Of a DNA stretch of 64,000 nucleotides, positions 27,115 through 36,175 are shown piece after piece. Numbering within the stretch: the stretch's first letter is position 1; each line of letters starts with the position of its first letter. The notes beneath the pieces were generated by a model that was not told where the DNA came from, did no database searches, and was given only the letters and a program-made list of their open reading frames with translations. Source of the stretch: Ktedonobacter racemifer DSM 44963 (lineage in GTDB: Bacteria > Chloroflexota > Ktedonobacteria > Ktedonobacterales > Ktedonobacteraceae); NCBI RefSeq assembly GCF_000178855.1, contig NZ_ADVG01000003.1:2217317-2281316 (forward strand), given 5' to 3'. Both the position numbers and the translations under genes were made by a program.

Positions 27115-27724
27115 CCGTGATCTCCTTTCCCAGAGCAGCCGCCCGAATGGTATTTTTGTGGGAACGCAGGCCATGTAAACGGGCGGAAAAGACGGTAATG
27201 ATTGCCAGGAGGTCTTTCACTAACTCCTCGTTTGGGGAGAGGGCCTCTCCATTCACGACAAGGATTTCGGTTCCATGTCGTTCACAGAAGGATTCAAACC
27301 AGTCGTAGCCAAAGCGCACAAAACGATCTTCGTAGCCGATCACCAATCGCTTGACTGCCCCGAGTTCAATTTCTTCAATGATCTGGTTGAAGCCTTTGCG
27401 TTTGTAGTTGAGGGCTGAGCCAATATCTTCGATCCACTGATCCACTTTGATGTGGTGTTCCAGGCAGTAGGCCCGAAGGGCGTCTTTTTGCGTTGCAAGA
27501 TCACTTTTCTGTGAAGGAGAGGAGACACGAGCATACGCGATGGTTTTGCCTTGCGAACTGGCAACCAGACCCCGGTACTGAAGATACTGATCATGGGTGT
27601 AGTACCGGCGATTGGTTGGGGTACGATGGGCTTTCAGGGTACCATTGCGGTCCCATCGTTGCAGGGTGAAAACGGATACCCCAACCAGCTTGCTAAAATG
27701 CTTCGGCGAATATGTATGCTCCAT
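27074..27724 (-). CDS. tnpA: TnpA, IS607-type serine recombinase
   Basis: 216 residues. Residues 1-60 are a MerR-like helix-turn-helix (YSPKHFSKLVGVSVFTLQRW, TPTNRRYYTHDQY). The resolvase-type catalytic domain follows with the nucleophile Ser in IAYARVSSPSQKSDL, then VIGYEDRFVRFGYDWFE and a helical tail. This order (DNA-binding domain first) is the hallmark of IS607 transposases. Complete, so the element may be mobile. The gene is the first of a two-gene unit with tnpB. Confidence 0.92.
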   Translation of the reverse strand: MEHTYSPKHFSKLVGVSVFTLQRWDRNGTLKAHRTPTNRRYYTHDQYLQYRGLVASSQGKTIAYARVSSPSQKSDLATQKDALRAYCLEHHIKVDQWIEDIGSALNYKRKGFNQIIEEIELGAVKRLVIGYEDRFVRFGYDWFESFCERHGTEILVVNGEALSPNEELVKDLLAIITVFSARLHGLRSHKNTIRAAALGKEITDDQSAQDPAPSHS

Positions 27725-28669
27725 GCTACGATTCTACACGATTCGCTACGGAAAATCAATACTGTTGCAACCTCTTTTTTCCTATCGATCCTCACATCCG
27801 CTCAACCGAGGTTGGTTACTGGCTCGGTCAAGGTGCCACAGGGCGAGGTTTGATGACGCGGGCACTTAAAGCTATGCTGCACTATGCCTTTGATCTCCTC
27901 CACGTCAATCGCGTAGGTCTCCAAGCTGATGTGCGCAACAGCCGCTCACGTGCCGTTGCAGAGCGCTTGGGCTTTACCTTTGAAGGCGTCCGTCGCAAAA
28001 GCTGGGAGCATGAAGGCCAGCTGATCGATATGGCCGGCCACCTATTCTCTGCTCGTGCATGAATGGCGCGAGCGAACTCCCCAATAAAAACGCTCTCTTC
28101 GAAAGGATCAGGGAGGTGCTGGCGCACCTTCCCAAAAGACTCAAACATACTTCCCAATATGCTCTAACAGCGCAAGCAGGACGCAGAGGTTGGGGATCTG
28201 CTGAACCGGGAGCGAAAGCCAGGCTTGAGATGAGCCTCGCTCACTGATAACTAACTTCTCGCTGCTCACCTCGAACTGCTCCACCTGGATCCAAGGAATT
28301 TTCTCCTCGCTGCTACTTATATACTGATTGGTAATGCAGAGCCCTGGAAAGACAAGGGGTTTACCTGCCTCATAGTCAGCCAGGAATGTGGGCAGAAACA
28401 GTCGAGTCATCTCTTGCTCAATCGCGTCACCCAGCTCTTCAATATCCGCGATAAGTAACCCCGGCGCTATCTGTGAGCCATCTACAAGTTGCACCAGATA
28501 AAAGCCCTGCGGCTTTCCCCATATGTATGCGACCTGTCTCTGGATAAACCTGACCTGCTCCCAGGCAACGATCTGTCGCTTGCGTCCCTCTCGATAGAGT
28601 GTACAACAGTTTGCAAAAAGGTAGGAAAACACCATCAGATGATGGCACCAAGCATACATTTCTTTGCCA

Positions 28670-28698
28670 TTGACACAGGGGAATATATGTTCTACTAT
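28670..28698 (+). promoter_or_regulatory. Promoter of the solitary tnpB
   Basis: TTGACA at 28670-28675, 17 bases, TACTAT at 28693-28698, then 42 bases to the ATG with AAGGGGA as ribosome binding site. Confidence 0.6.
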
Positions 28699-28740
28699 AT
28701 AGGTACAACGTGTTTTGGCGTAGTGCAAGGGGAAATACCA

Positions 28741-29904
28741 ATGATTCGTGCCCATAAAATCAGACTCCATCCCACACCGGAGCAAGCCATCTCCTTTGCC
28801 AAAGCCGCCGGAACTGCACGCTTTGTCTGGAACTGGGCACTGGCCGAGTGGAATCGGCAGTATGAGGCCGCAGAGAAACCCACGGCCCTCAAACTCAAGA
28901 AGCAGTTCAATGCGATCAGGCGCGAGCAGTTCCCCTGGACCTGGGAGGTCACCAAAAACGCTTCAGACCAGCCGTTTCTTGATTTGGGCAAGGCGTTTAC
29001 CGCGTTCTTTGAAGGCCGTGCTCGTCGCCCCAAGTTCAAGAGCAAAAAGCGAAGCAAACCCAGCTTCTATCTCGCCAACGATCAGTTTGAACTCGGTGAT
29101 CACCGCATCTGGGTCCCCAAGCTCGGCTGGGTGAATATGGCCGAGAAGCTCCGGTTTGCGGGCCGCGTGAGAGGGGCACGGATCACCAAAACAGCCGATT
29201 GGTGGTTTGTCTCCATTCAGGTGGAAATGCCAGATGAGAGTGCGGAGAAGAAACAGGTGGCTGTTGGCATCGATGTCGGATTGAACCGGTTGGCGACCTT
29301 GAGTACGGGAGAGGGAATCGAGAACCAAGCGTTCCTCAAAACCGCCTTGGGGAAACTGCGCCGGGCGAACAAGCGCCTGCATCGTCGGAAACTGGGATCA
29401 AAGAACCGAGAGAAAGCACGCAAACAGGTAGCACGCCTGCACTACCGGATTACCTGCCTGCGCGATGATGTGCTCCACAAGCTGACCACTCGGCTCGCCA
29501 CCTGTTACGGGATCATTGGCATTGAGGACCTCCACCTCAAGGGATTGCTGAAAAATCGCAAGCTGGCTCGGTCATTTTCGGATGCCGCATTCGGCAAACT
29601 GCTTTCTCTGCTGAGCAGCAAAATGGAGCAGCGAGGCGGGCAGGTGATCAAAGTGGACCGCTTCTTTCCATCGAGTAAAACCTGCCATTGTTGCGACTGG
29701 AAGTGGGAAACCATGCAGTTGTCGGACCGCGTGTTCCTCTGCCAGAACCCCACATGTGCGTATTATCAATTCGGGCAGGATAGAGATCAGAACGCAGCTT
29801 TGAATATCTTGCAGGAAGCCCTGCGCTTGATCGGGCTCATAGATCAAGCCGTCTCCGGTACTGGCTCGGACGAAGACGCAAACTTGGCTGTGGACGCGGG
29901 GTAA
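28741..29904 (+). CDS. tnpB: TnpB, RNA-guided nuclease family
   Basis: 387 residues from ATG 28741 (MIRAHKIRLHPTPEQAISF). RuvC Asp in VGIDVGLNRLATLST, Glu in IGIEDLHLKG, Cys pairs CHCCDW and CQNPTC, last Asp in DRDQNAALNILQEAL. Intact and nearly collinear with the IS607 TnpB 2 kb away. A longer frame upstream belongs to the interrupted host gene. Because it has no tnpA beside it, the nearby IS607 TnpA might move it in trans. Confidence 0.9.
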   Translation: MIRAHKIRLHPTPEQAISFAKAAGTARFVWNWALAEWNRQYEAAEKPTALKLKKQFNAIRREQFPWTWEVTKNASDQPFLDLGKAFTAFFEGRARRPKFKSKKRSKPSFYLANDQFELGDHRIWVPKLGWVNMAEKLRFAGRVRGARITKTADWWFVSIQVEMPDESAEKKQVAVGIDVGLNRLATLSTGEGIENQAFLKTALGKLRRANKRLHRRKLGSKNREKARKQVARLHYRITCLRDDVLHKLTTRLATCYGIIGIEDLHLKGLLKNRKLARSFSDAAFGKLLSLLSSKMEQRGGQVIKVDRFFPSSKTCHCCDWKWETMQLSDRVFLCQNPTCAYYQFGQDRDQNAALNILQEALRLIGLIDQAVSGTGSDEDANLAVDAG

Positions 29905-30481
29905 GACCAAAAACGTGCCGGTCACGTTGAGGCACCTACGGATGAAGCAGCAACAACGAAAGCTGTGGGAGAGCTATGCTTGCATACGTTTTCCTACATT
30001 AATCGGAGCAGGAAGCCTTCCGTGTAAAGATGGATGCTTATCCTCTGATGCAGGGGTGTGAGCAGTATTTTATGATCATACAAAGTAAAGTAGAGGATAC
30101 CAAGCTGGATACCGACCACGAGTAACGGCCACCCCAGAGATACCATGGCATCAAATGGCGAAAACGACCACATATCGCCAACAGACCCCGGAAAAGGGAA
30201 AAATTCAGCCCAAATCATGACACCCACACACGCCAGAAAAAGCGCACTCAAACTCCCAAACGCGATTTTCTCCGAGTGCTTCATTTTGCGCATGCCATGG
30301 ACTTTCGTAAGAGCCCCCAGGTGAGCGGTCTCATGCGCTTGCGAGAGGTTAAGCTGTACAGAGTGATCGATCATATTTACGTTCTTTCTCTTAGTATCCC
30401 ACATTCCGCACTTGAATTGACAAGAATCTGGGAATTGGGTAGTGTAGGGTCTACAAAGGAGAAAGGCACTCTGAAGTGCGG

Positions 30482-31162
30482 TCACGAGTCTCCCTGCGCC
30501 GACGAGATGTCATCGAGCGTCTTCTGCGCGAGCAGCAAACGAGCAGCAACCACTGGATCTGCAACAGGATAAACCGTTTCGTAAGGCACCTGCAACTGTT
30601 CGAAAGCTTTTGTCTGGACAAACAAACGCTGTTGTGCGACAAAGTCAGAAATATCTTCGATTGCTACGATCCACTCCCTGGCATACTTGGCCAGTGCCTC
30701 ACCTCGGAGACCAAGTTGGATGGCACTTCGTGACAAACGGTGACCCGTAGGAGCATGATCAGGGTCCCATTGCAGGACCACAGGAGAACGGCGCAGTTGC
30801 GCGTACCAAGCGGTGTCGCTGGGGTAGAGATCCGCATGATAAAGCGAGTGAACAGCCTGGCTCAGAAGCCAATCAAAAGCGTCGCGCTTGAGAAAAACCG
30901 CGAGCACGATCTCTTGTTGCGGAACTGTTCCCCACTGACTCCGGTACATCATCCACAGGAAATTCGTTTTCACCCAACTGGTGCGATCCAGGCGGAAACC
31001 GCCCCCAAAGAAGCCATGCATGGCGGCAAAGCGACCAATGGTCGGCTTAAAAGCTTGATAGACGACGACACTCTGCTCATCGTATTGGGCGAGAATGTGC
31101 CGTCCTTCATCCGGCCAGTTTTCACGCTGGGTCAGGTAGGAGGTCGTGATAAGGCGTTCCAT
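30482..31162 (-). CDS. DUF4291 family protein (IS cargo)
   Basis: 226 residues from ATG 31162 behind AAAGAGAG. SVVVYQAFKPTIGRFAAMHG, DRTSWVKTNFLWMMYRSQWG, EIVLAVFLKRDAFDWLL and SAIQLGLRGEALAKYAREW are the conserved blocks of DUF4291, a family of soluble proteins without assigned activity. Complete. It starts 55 bp after the transposase stop, in the same direction, and lies within the terminal repeats and target duplication of the element. Why an IS should carry it is open; a protective or toxin-related role would be a guess. Confidence 0.85.
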   Translation of the reverse strand: MERLITTSYLTQRENWPDEGRHILAQYDEQSVVVYQAFKPTIGRFAAMHGFFGGGFRLDRTSWVKTNFLWMMYRSQWGTVPQQEIVLAVFLKRDAFDWLLSQAVHSLYHADLYPSDTAWYAQLRRSPVVLQWDPDHAPTGHRLSRSAIQLGLRGEALAKYAREWIVAIEDISDFVAQQRLFVQTKAFEQLQVPYETVYPVADPVVAARLLLAQKTLDDISSAQGDS

Positions 31163-31217
31163 AGTGCTCTCTTTCACTCAATGATCAGCAAATAACTCCT
31201 GCTCATCTGCTCCAGTT

Positions 31218-32897
31218 TCAACTGGAAGAACAGTAGAATTGTTCATAGGGCGGTCCCAAAAGAGATAAAATGAGCCGGTGAACGGGTTGAAGGCGCAAAA
31301 CCAAGGCGCGCGAAGAAGAAAAGGTGTGGACATGGAGCAACTCAATGCCCTCAAAACACTGGAACACCCAACGCATGGTCGGGCGCGTAGTCGGCTTCTG
31401 AACCTGATCGGGAATAGTTTGAGCTGTCTCCGCTAAACGCGCCCGGAGTCGAAATTCAGCTAGGCAATACACGAGCAAACATAAGACCATGATCAGGCTC
31501 AGTGCCATGATCCGCTCGGGCTTTTTCACAAAGATTGAGGAAGCCAAGGACAAGGGGTCTTTGAGAAAACGAAAGCCACGCTCAACGCCACCTTGCTCTT
31601 TGTACGTCGTCGTTAACGCAAGATCAGAAAGCTCAGCGGTCTCCAGGATATTGGTACCAATGATCCAGCAGGCTTTGCGAAACGCTTCCTGTTCTATCCG
31701 CTCCTGGTTGATGGTCACTGTGGCCACGATTTGCCACTCCTCTTTGAGTGGGCTGTTCTCTTTAGGAGGCCGTCCACGGCCGGCATGACGAGCATGAGTC
31801 ACCAGTTCGTGATAGATGTTTAGCCACGTTGGTTGGCCTTTCTTTTCTCGTTCCATGGCCGTCTGCGCGTCCGTTTCACACGCAAAGCGACGATTTCCCA
31901 AATGCCAGCATTTCTTCTCCCACTCCGCCTGCGCACGCTTGACTTGGTGCTGCACACTGGCCTGAGCGCGAAGCTTTGAAGCGGACGTGTACACGATGAC
32001 CCAGCGCTCTTTGCCCTGCGGTAAGCTCATGATCTGGCTGACCCAATGGGTGTTGCCGTCTTCGGATGCTTGCCAGGTCTCATAGCTTTGCGCGAGGGCT
32101 GCCCTGGCGTGCGTTGAGGTCTCGGAAACGCGACTGATCCACTTCACTTGCGCCTGATTGAAAATCCGCATATTCGCTTCGCTGTAGACGCCATTGTCTG
32201 CCACATACACGCTTGCCGTCTCATCGGTGACGCGCAATTGCTCCTGGATGGCCTGAATAGCTGAAAGCAAGCTCACTTTATCACTGCTGTTGCCATCCAG
32301 CGGCTGCAAAAAGAGCGGGATATTCCCATCATGGGTAGTGGCTAGCGCCAGCATCCACTGTTTGAGATCCTCGCGGTGGTCGCGCGAATAGCCGTAGGTG
32401 ATGGCGATGAGCGCCGGATCACCAGCATCCACTCCCTCTGACCCTCTAACTTGCGGAGCCTGCGCCTTCGCTTGCGCGTATTCCCCACTCACAGAGAAGG
32501 ACGTCGTATCCACATGGATCTGCTTCGTTTGGATGCCAAAGACCTGGCGGGCGTGGTAAGCTATTCCCGCAAAGAGCTTGGTGGGATCATGCGCGTAGAG
32601 CCAATCTAGTGTCCGTCCCAGACAATCGTCATTGAGCATATCTGCAGTGATTCCCTGCCCCAACAAGCGTTCCACCGGCTTGTTCGCAAAGTACTGCGGC
32701 ACGAGATACAGCCGACGATTGCTGAAGCCTAATCCATTGAGGATCATCGCTGTTGTCGCCGTTCCCACGCTCACCTGTTGCCGATTCGTCAGGTCTTGCT
32801 CGTCTAACCAGGTAGCCAAACCAATCTCCCGGCACACTCCTGCCACGATTCCCAAGTGATCCAGTCTTTCATTCACATAGCTCTCTGCTGCTTGCAT
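31218..32897 (-). CDS. IS1634-family transposase
   Basis: 559 residues, strong GGAGGAGGGCG before the ATG. N-terminal DUF4277-like domain (VNERLDHLGIVAGVCREIGL, AMILNGLGFSNRRLYLVPQ), catalytic Asp in QIHVDTTSFSVSGEY, second Asp in VYVADNGVYSEANM and the Glu in EQGGVERGFRFLKDP, then the C-terminal helices. Normal length for IS1634 and unbroken, with well-preserved ends, so probably functional. Confidence 0.93.
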   Translation of the reverse strand: MQAAESYVNERLDHLGIVAGVCREIGLATWLDEQDLTNRQQVSVGTATTAMILNGLGFSNRRLYLVPQYFANKPVERLLGQGITADMLNDDCLGRTLDWLYAHDPTKLFAGIAYHARQVFGIQTKQIHVDTTSFSVSGEYAQAKAQAPQVRGSEGVDAGDPALIAITYGYSRDHREDLKQWMLALATTHDGNIPLFLQPLDGNSSDKVSLLSAIQAIQEQLRVTDETASVYVADNGVYSEANMRIFNQAQVKWISRVSETSTHARAALAQSYETWQASEDGNTHWVSQIMSLPQGKERWVIVYTSASKLRAQASVQHQVKRAQAEWEKKCWHLGNRRFACETDAQTAMEREKKGQPTWLNIYHELVTHARHAGRGRPPKENSPLKEEWQIVATVTINQERIEQEAFRKACWIIGTNILETAELSDLALTTTYKEQGGVERGFRFLKDPLSLASSIFVKKPERIMALSLIMVLCLLVYCLAEFRLRARLAETAQTIPDQVQKPTTRPTMRWVFQCFEGIELLHVHTFSSSRALVLRLQPVHRLILSLLGPPYEQFYCSSS

Positions 32898-32977
32898 CTT
32901 GCGCCCTCCTCCGTGCTGGACCCTACGCTACCAAATTCCCACATTCCTGTCAATTAACTGCGGAATGTGGGTAGTAT

Positions 32978-34642
32978 CACTGTCGTTAAGCAAGTTCATG
33001 TGCTTTCTCACGTATGAGTTGGTCCATCAAACGCTTCGCAGTGCGTTCACCTGGAAAGCCAAGAAAGAAGCCTCCTATCTCAAGAAGGTGACGAAAGCAG
33101 AGAAGCAAGGCAAACCAAATCCCCTTTCAGGCCAGTTCGCTGCCCTCACTCTGAGCAGTGCGCGGTTCGTTATAACGTTCACACCTACGCTCTCAACTGG
33201 ACAACGCAAACCATTCGTGTCTCTACCACCCAAGGAAAAATGAGCATCCCCTTTACCATTCCTCATTTCAGTGAGCGTTATCGAGGATGCAAGGTTGCTA
33301 CAGCCGACCTGATTCAGCGCAAAGGGAAGTGGTGGTTGCATGTGGTGGTTGCTGTTGCTGAGCCAACGGTCCCACGCAATGAGACCATTGTTGGCGTCGA
33401 TCTGGGCTTGAATCGTCCTGCTGTCACCTCGCAACGCCAGTTTCTTGGTTCTCGCCACTGGAAAGAGATTGACCGCCGCCGTTTTCGCCTCCGTCGCACC
33501 TTGCAGTCCAAAGGAACAAAAAGTGCGAAACGACATCTCAAAAAGGTGTCTGGTCGTTCTTTGCGATTCCACCGGGACTGCGATCATGTCCTCTCCAAAC
33601 GCATCGTGCAAAGCGTTTCCCCAGGAGCAACGATTGTTCTTGAGAACCTGACCAACATCCGAGAAGGGGTCCGTCATCGCAAAGGTGAAGGACAACGCAA
33701 ACTGCATTCCTGGTCTTTCGCGCAGTTGTACAACTTTCTTGTTTACAAAGCGCAAGAACAAGGGATCGTGGTTGAGCGAATAGACCCGCGTCACACCTCG
33801 CAAACCTGCTCTCAGTGCGGGTATCAGGCGCGCAACAACCGCCGTTCTCAAGCGGTCTTTCACTGTCGCTCCTGTGGTTATCAACTCCATGCAGATCTCA
33901 ATGCTGCCTATGTGCGCCGTTTCGGCGTACATTAAATTTCTTCCGTAGGAAGATGGGGTTGAGAGTGATAACCTCAAGGACATTCGGCCTACTTGGCGAG
34001 GAAACTCAAAGAGGAAAATAGCATGTCGGAAAAGCGGTTAAACGCGAAGGTATGTAGTGTGATGCACCGCGAGTCCTGTACGTATGGTGAAACCTAGACT
34101 GGATGAACCTCAGTTTCCAGTGGTCTAAGCATTGGCTCAGCGCAGCATACCTGTGGCGATGTCATTGGAATACACGCCTTTTTAGCGCGGGCGTGGAATA
34201 CTCTCTCCAATGAACGACCAGTAATGAACTGGTTCAAGGAAACGAACGAGGCACCTAAACGTACTTAACGTTTGATGTGCGCAAATGCGGGATCGTCTAC
34301 GGGTGCGAGCCTATGACGACGGAGCTTCCATAGTACTCAAACGATCAAGGTAATGCTTGATACAAGGGGAAGGGAAGCAGGGAGTATTGTCGCAGATGGA
34401 GCGGTGCGCGAGATGCGTTATGCCTACCTCCATGAAACGACAAGAAACCGGAGAGCCGGATGCGCGGAAATCGCGCACGTCCTGGTTCGGGAAGGGGCGG
34501 ATGAAAACGTACCGCAAGGCAACGCGTCAGCCGCCTACTTCACAATATTCGGGAGAAGTACATTGCTTCTCTTGCTCAGGATGGTAGATCTGTCCTGAGT
34601 GGGTCGCTGTCAGACGGCCTCTCGTCTCACGTTTCGGCGTAG
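32978..34642 (+). pseudogene. tnpB: tnpB, truncated, frameshifted and split by a group II intron
   Basis: Piece 1 (32978 to about 33155) reads HQTLRSAFTWKAKKEASYLK and lacks the N-terminus, which ends at the IS1634 element. A frameshift near 33155-33165 leads to the main frame (VRYNVHTYALNW ... VGVDLGLNRPAV ... VLENLTNIRE ... CSQCGY ... CRSCGYQLHADLNAAY). At 33911 a group II intron starts; removal of 33912-34543 continues the frame exactly with NIREKYIASLAQDGR to a TAG at 34640-34642. A right-end hairpin and CTGAC follow at about 34677. The RuvC Asp, Glu, Asp and zinc ribbon are kept. Confidence 0.8.
33912..34543 (+). ncRNA. ORF-less group II intron (632 bp)
   Basis: Starts with GTGCGCC and ends in TTCAC, matching the GUGYG...AY rule. 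Domain V is recognisable at about 34453-34489 (GAGCCGGATGCGCGGAAA to CGTCCTGGTTC), with one extra T in its lower stem compared with the usual 34-nt form. Domain VI follows (GGGGCGG ... CCGCCTAC). Typical pre-ORF motifs such as GGAGCTTCCATAGTACTC are present, but no reverse transcriptase is encoded. Splicing joins TAT to AATATTCGG and restores the tnpB frame. Mobility would need a maturase in trans. Confidence 0.8.
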
Positions 34643-34801
34643 GGACAAGCCCTGCCTTTTGGCATGGGGTATCTGACACTAGACGCTACTGTTAGTATGG
34701 CATACTTTGGCTCGTTTCCCTTACGCTATTTTTTGTGCCTCTACATTGCGTCATGAGAAGCCGTATCCACAAGGAAGATTTCTTCTGCTGTTTTTTCTCC
34801 C

Positions 34802-35551
34802 TTATTGGATCCAGATCGGCATTTCTTCGTGTTCTATGCCAAAGTGATGAGCCACTTCATGGAGGATCGTCTTTCTGACCTGCACGCGAATACGCTCAAG
34901 ATCGCCGTGACAATAGTCTTCAATAGCGCGTTGATAGATGGTGATACGCTCGGGCAAGAGCGAGTAGTGGCTCCCATAAGAGGCGAGCGGGACGCCCTGA
35001 TACAATCCCAACAGAAGACGCCCATCACCAGTACCTACTCTTTCGAGGGTCTCGGCGTCCGGCTCATCTTCGATCAAGATTGCCAGATTGTCCATGTGTT
35101 TCTCAAACTCGTCGGGAATGGAATTGACAGCCTCCTGGACCAGCCGGTCAAAAACGTCAGGTTTCAATCTGGTTCTGCGGTTGCCCGACTTTTTTGCTTG
35201 CGCTTTCTCATACACATTCCCTGAGTGTCTGTTCTTTGCTGTATGTGTAGCAGTAGCGCGAACCTTGAACAGATATCCCATTCCGACGATGAGGAGGAGC
35301 ATCAGTCCACTGGTGATCAGGAGTGCGGAGGAGGTATCTATCGCACGAGACAGGGTAATATACAGGACAAAGAATGAGCAGAAGCCTACGAAGAGGAAAA
35401 CGAGCAGTTTTACTATGACGACCACCCACCTCCACATATTCTTGTGAGTATGCGTTTGTTGATTCGTCTTATCCGACCCGGCTGCGCCCTTGTCAGGAGC
35501 ATCGAGATCGTCAGCATCATCAGAAGAGTGAGCAGGCTTCGTCGTTGTCAT
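34802..35551 (-). CDS. Membrane-anchored zincin-like metallopeptidase
   Basis: 249 residues. N-terminal 38 residues charged, two membrane spans at about 42-68 and 76-95, then a soluble part with a basic linker. The C-terminal ~120 residues match the short bacterial metallopeptidase family of PF06262 type: FDRLVQEAVNSIPDEFEKHM, ILIEDEPD, GLYQGVPLASYGSHY, LPERITIYQRAIE and the zinc site HEVAHHFGIEHEEM at the very end. The fusion to membrane spans is unusual, as family members are normally ~120 residues and soluble. Substrate unknown. Confidence 0.85.
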   Translation of the reverse strand: MTTTKPAHSSDDADDLDAPDKGAAGSDKTNQQTHTHKNMWRWVVVIVKLLVFLFVGFCSFFVLYITLSRAIDTSSALLITSGLMLLLIVGMGYLFKVRATATHTAKNRHSGNVYEKAQAKKSGNRRTRLKPDVFDRLVQEAVNSIPDEFEKHMDNLAILIEDEPDAETLERVGTGDGRLLLGLYQGVPLASYGSHYSLLPERITIYQRAIEDYCHGDLERIRVQVRKTILHEVAHHFGIEHEEMPIWIQ

Positions 35552-35910
35552 CGTTGACCTCCTCTTATCTTGGAAACGTATTCCCTCTCAGTAAAGAGAG
35601 ACGTAACTTCCCTTGCGCTATGAAATAGGCAGGATTCCTCATTCTGATAGGTAATGCCTGATGATGAGTGCGACACGCAAGAGAGACGCGCAGCACTTCT
35701 TTGAATATAGCACTTTTGCTCTCAGAAACAAGCCAGACCATCACCCGCTTTTCTAGCGAGTTCAAAGAGAGGCCGCTCTCATTTTTTGTCGCACCCCTTC
35801 CAAATTGTGATTTGACACTGGTTTCGTCCTCGATATCGAAGCATATCCTGTCCTACGAGCTGCCTGAGAAGCGGCTTGAGAGAAACCGCTTGAGCAGGAA
35901 CTGCTGATCT
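35552..35910. other. Gene-free stretch
   Basis: About 360 bases between the metallopeptidase start and the MITE-like repeat. It must contain the metallopeptidase promoter on the minus strand; none was obvious. No other feature seen. Confidence 0.4.
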
Positions 35911-36044
35911 TTTGACGCATATACACCACATTGGTCCAATTTAGGAACCATAAAGTGTCCTTTGGTCCATTGCAGATAGTCTCCCTTTGTGAGAGGGCGA
36001 AATGCTCTAATTTTTCGGACTTGCGTTCTCAAATATGCGTCAAA
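35911..36044. repeat. MITE-like element (134 bp)
   Basis: Inverted 12-bp ends TTTGACGCATAT (35911-35922) and ATATGCGTCAAA (36033-36044). No gene inside. Located ~130 bp before a small gene. Confidence 0.55.
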
Positions 36045-36175
36045 CGGGACATCTTCTGGTTGAAAAAGTATGCTATGAGCATGGGTTTCCTCTTTACTTC
36101 TTTACTTTGAGTATCTATGCTTGAGGAGGTGGACATACTGGCAATTGTTGTTAGCCCATATGAAAGGAGAGAGAA

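Larger units (their letters stand above)
25858..27777 (-). mobile_element. IS607-family element (tnpA + tnpB)
   Basis: About 1.92 kb on the minus strand with a serine recombinase gene followed by an overlapping tnpB. Borders come from the broken GNAT frame and lie in T-runs, so they are accurate to a few bases. TTTTCCGTAGC near the left border and GCTACGGAAAA near 27750 form an inverted pair. No target duplication, as usual for IS607. Confidence 0.8.
25622..28062 (+). pseudogene. GNAT acetyltransferase gene split by an IS607 element
   Basis: Two pieces: 25622-25857 (LQILEMRHAPEFLAFVAENR, YLAEWLGWG ... VGIWLNGRMVGGILLQF) and 27778-28062 (PIDPHIRSTEVGYWLGQGAT, GRGLMTRALKAMLHYAF ... NSRSRAVAERLGFTFEGVRR). 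Joined they form a RimJ/RimL-type N-acetyltransferase with the acetyl-CoA loop QGATGRG. The very N-terminus is also lost, since the frame runs back into NUDIX DNA at 25620. The gene is inactive. Confidence 0.8.
28625..29998 (+). mobile_element. tnpB-only relative of the IS607 element
   Basis: About 1.37 kb inside the DUF6585-like gene, borders approximate. GTTTTCCTAC occurs near both ends in inverted orientation (complement at 28631-28640 region, direct at 29988). The DNA behind tnpB (GACCAAAAA..., AGGCACCTACGGATGAA) matches that behind the tnpB at 25951, so both have a common right end, but this one has no tnpA. Confidence 0.7.
28141..30374 (-). pseudogene. DUF6585-like gene split by a tnpB element
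   Basis: N-terminal piece: ATG 30374 to about 29999 (MIDHSVQLNLSQAHE ... two membrane segments ... HLYTEGFLL). C-terminal piece: about 28620 to 28141 (YREGRKRQIVAWEQVRFIQR ... IPWIQVEQFEVSSEKLV ... IPNLCVLLALLEHIGKYV). This is the layout of DUF6585 proteins, common in Ktedonobacteria: two N-terminal spans, then two PH-like repeats. Function unknown. The gene is cut by the tnpB element, and an IS1634-type element also sits just upstream of its start. Confidence 0.75.
30399..32971 (-). mobile_element. IS1634-family element carrying a DUF4291 gene (2573 bp)
   Basis: Terminal inverted repeats of ~53 bp with few differences begin CCCACATTCCGCA at both ends (30399 onward and, complemented, down from 32971). 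They are flanked by a perfect 6-bp target duplication TAGTAT (30393-30398 and 32972-32977). Inside, on the minus strand, lie the transposase gene and, behind it, a DUF4291 gene. So the DUF4291 gene is cargo of the element, not host DNA. Confidence 0.9.

Noticed and set aside
34353..34598. Small plus-strand frame inside the group II intron as a maturase remnant
   Set aside because: No reverse transcriptase motif; it is just an open frame through domains IV-VI.
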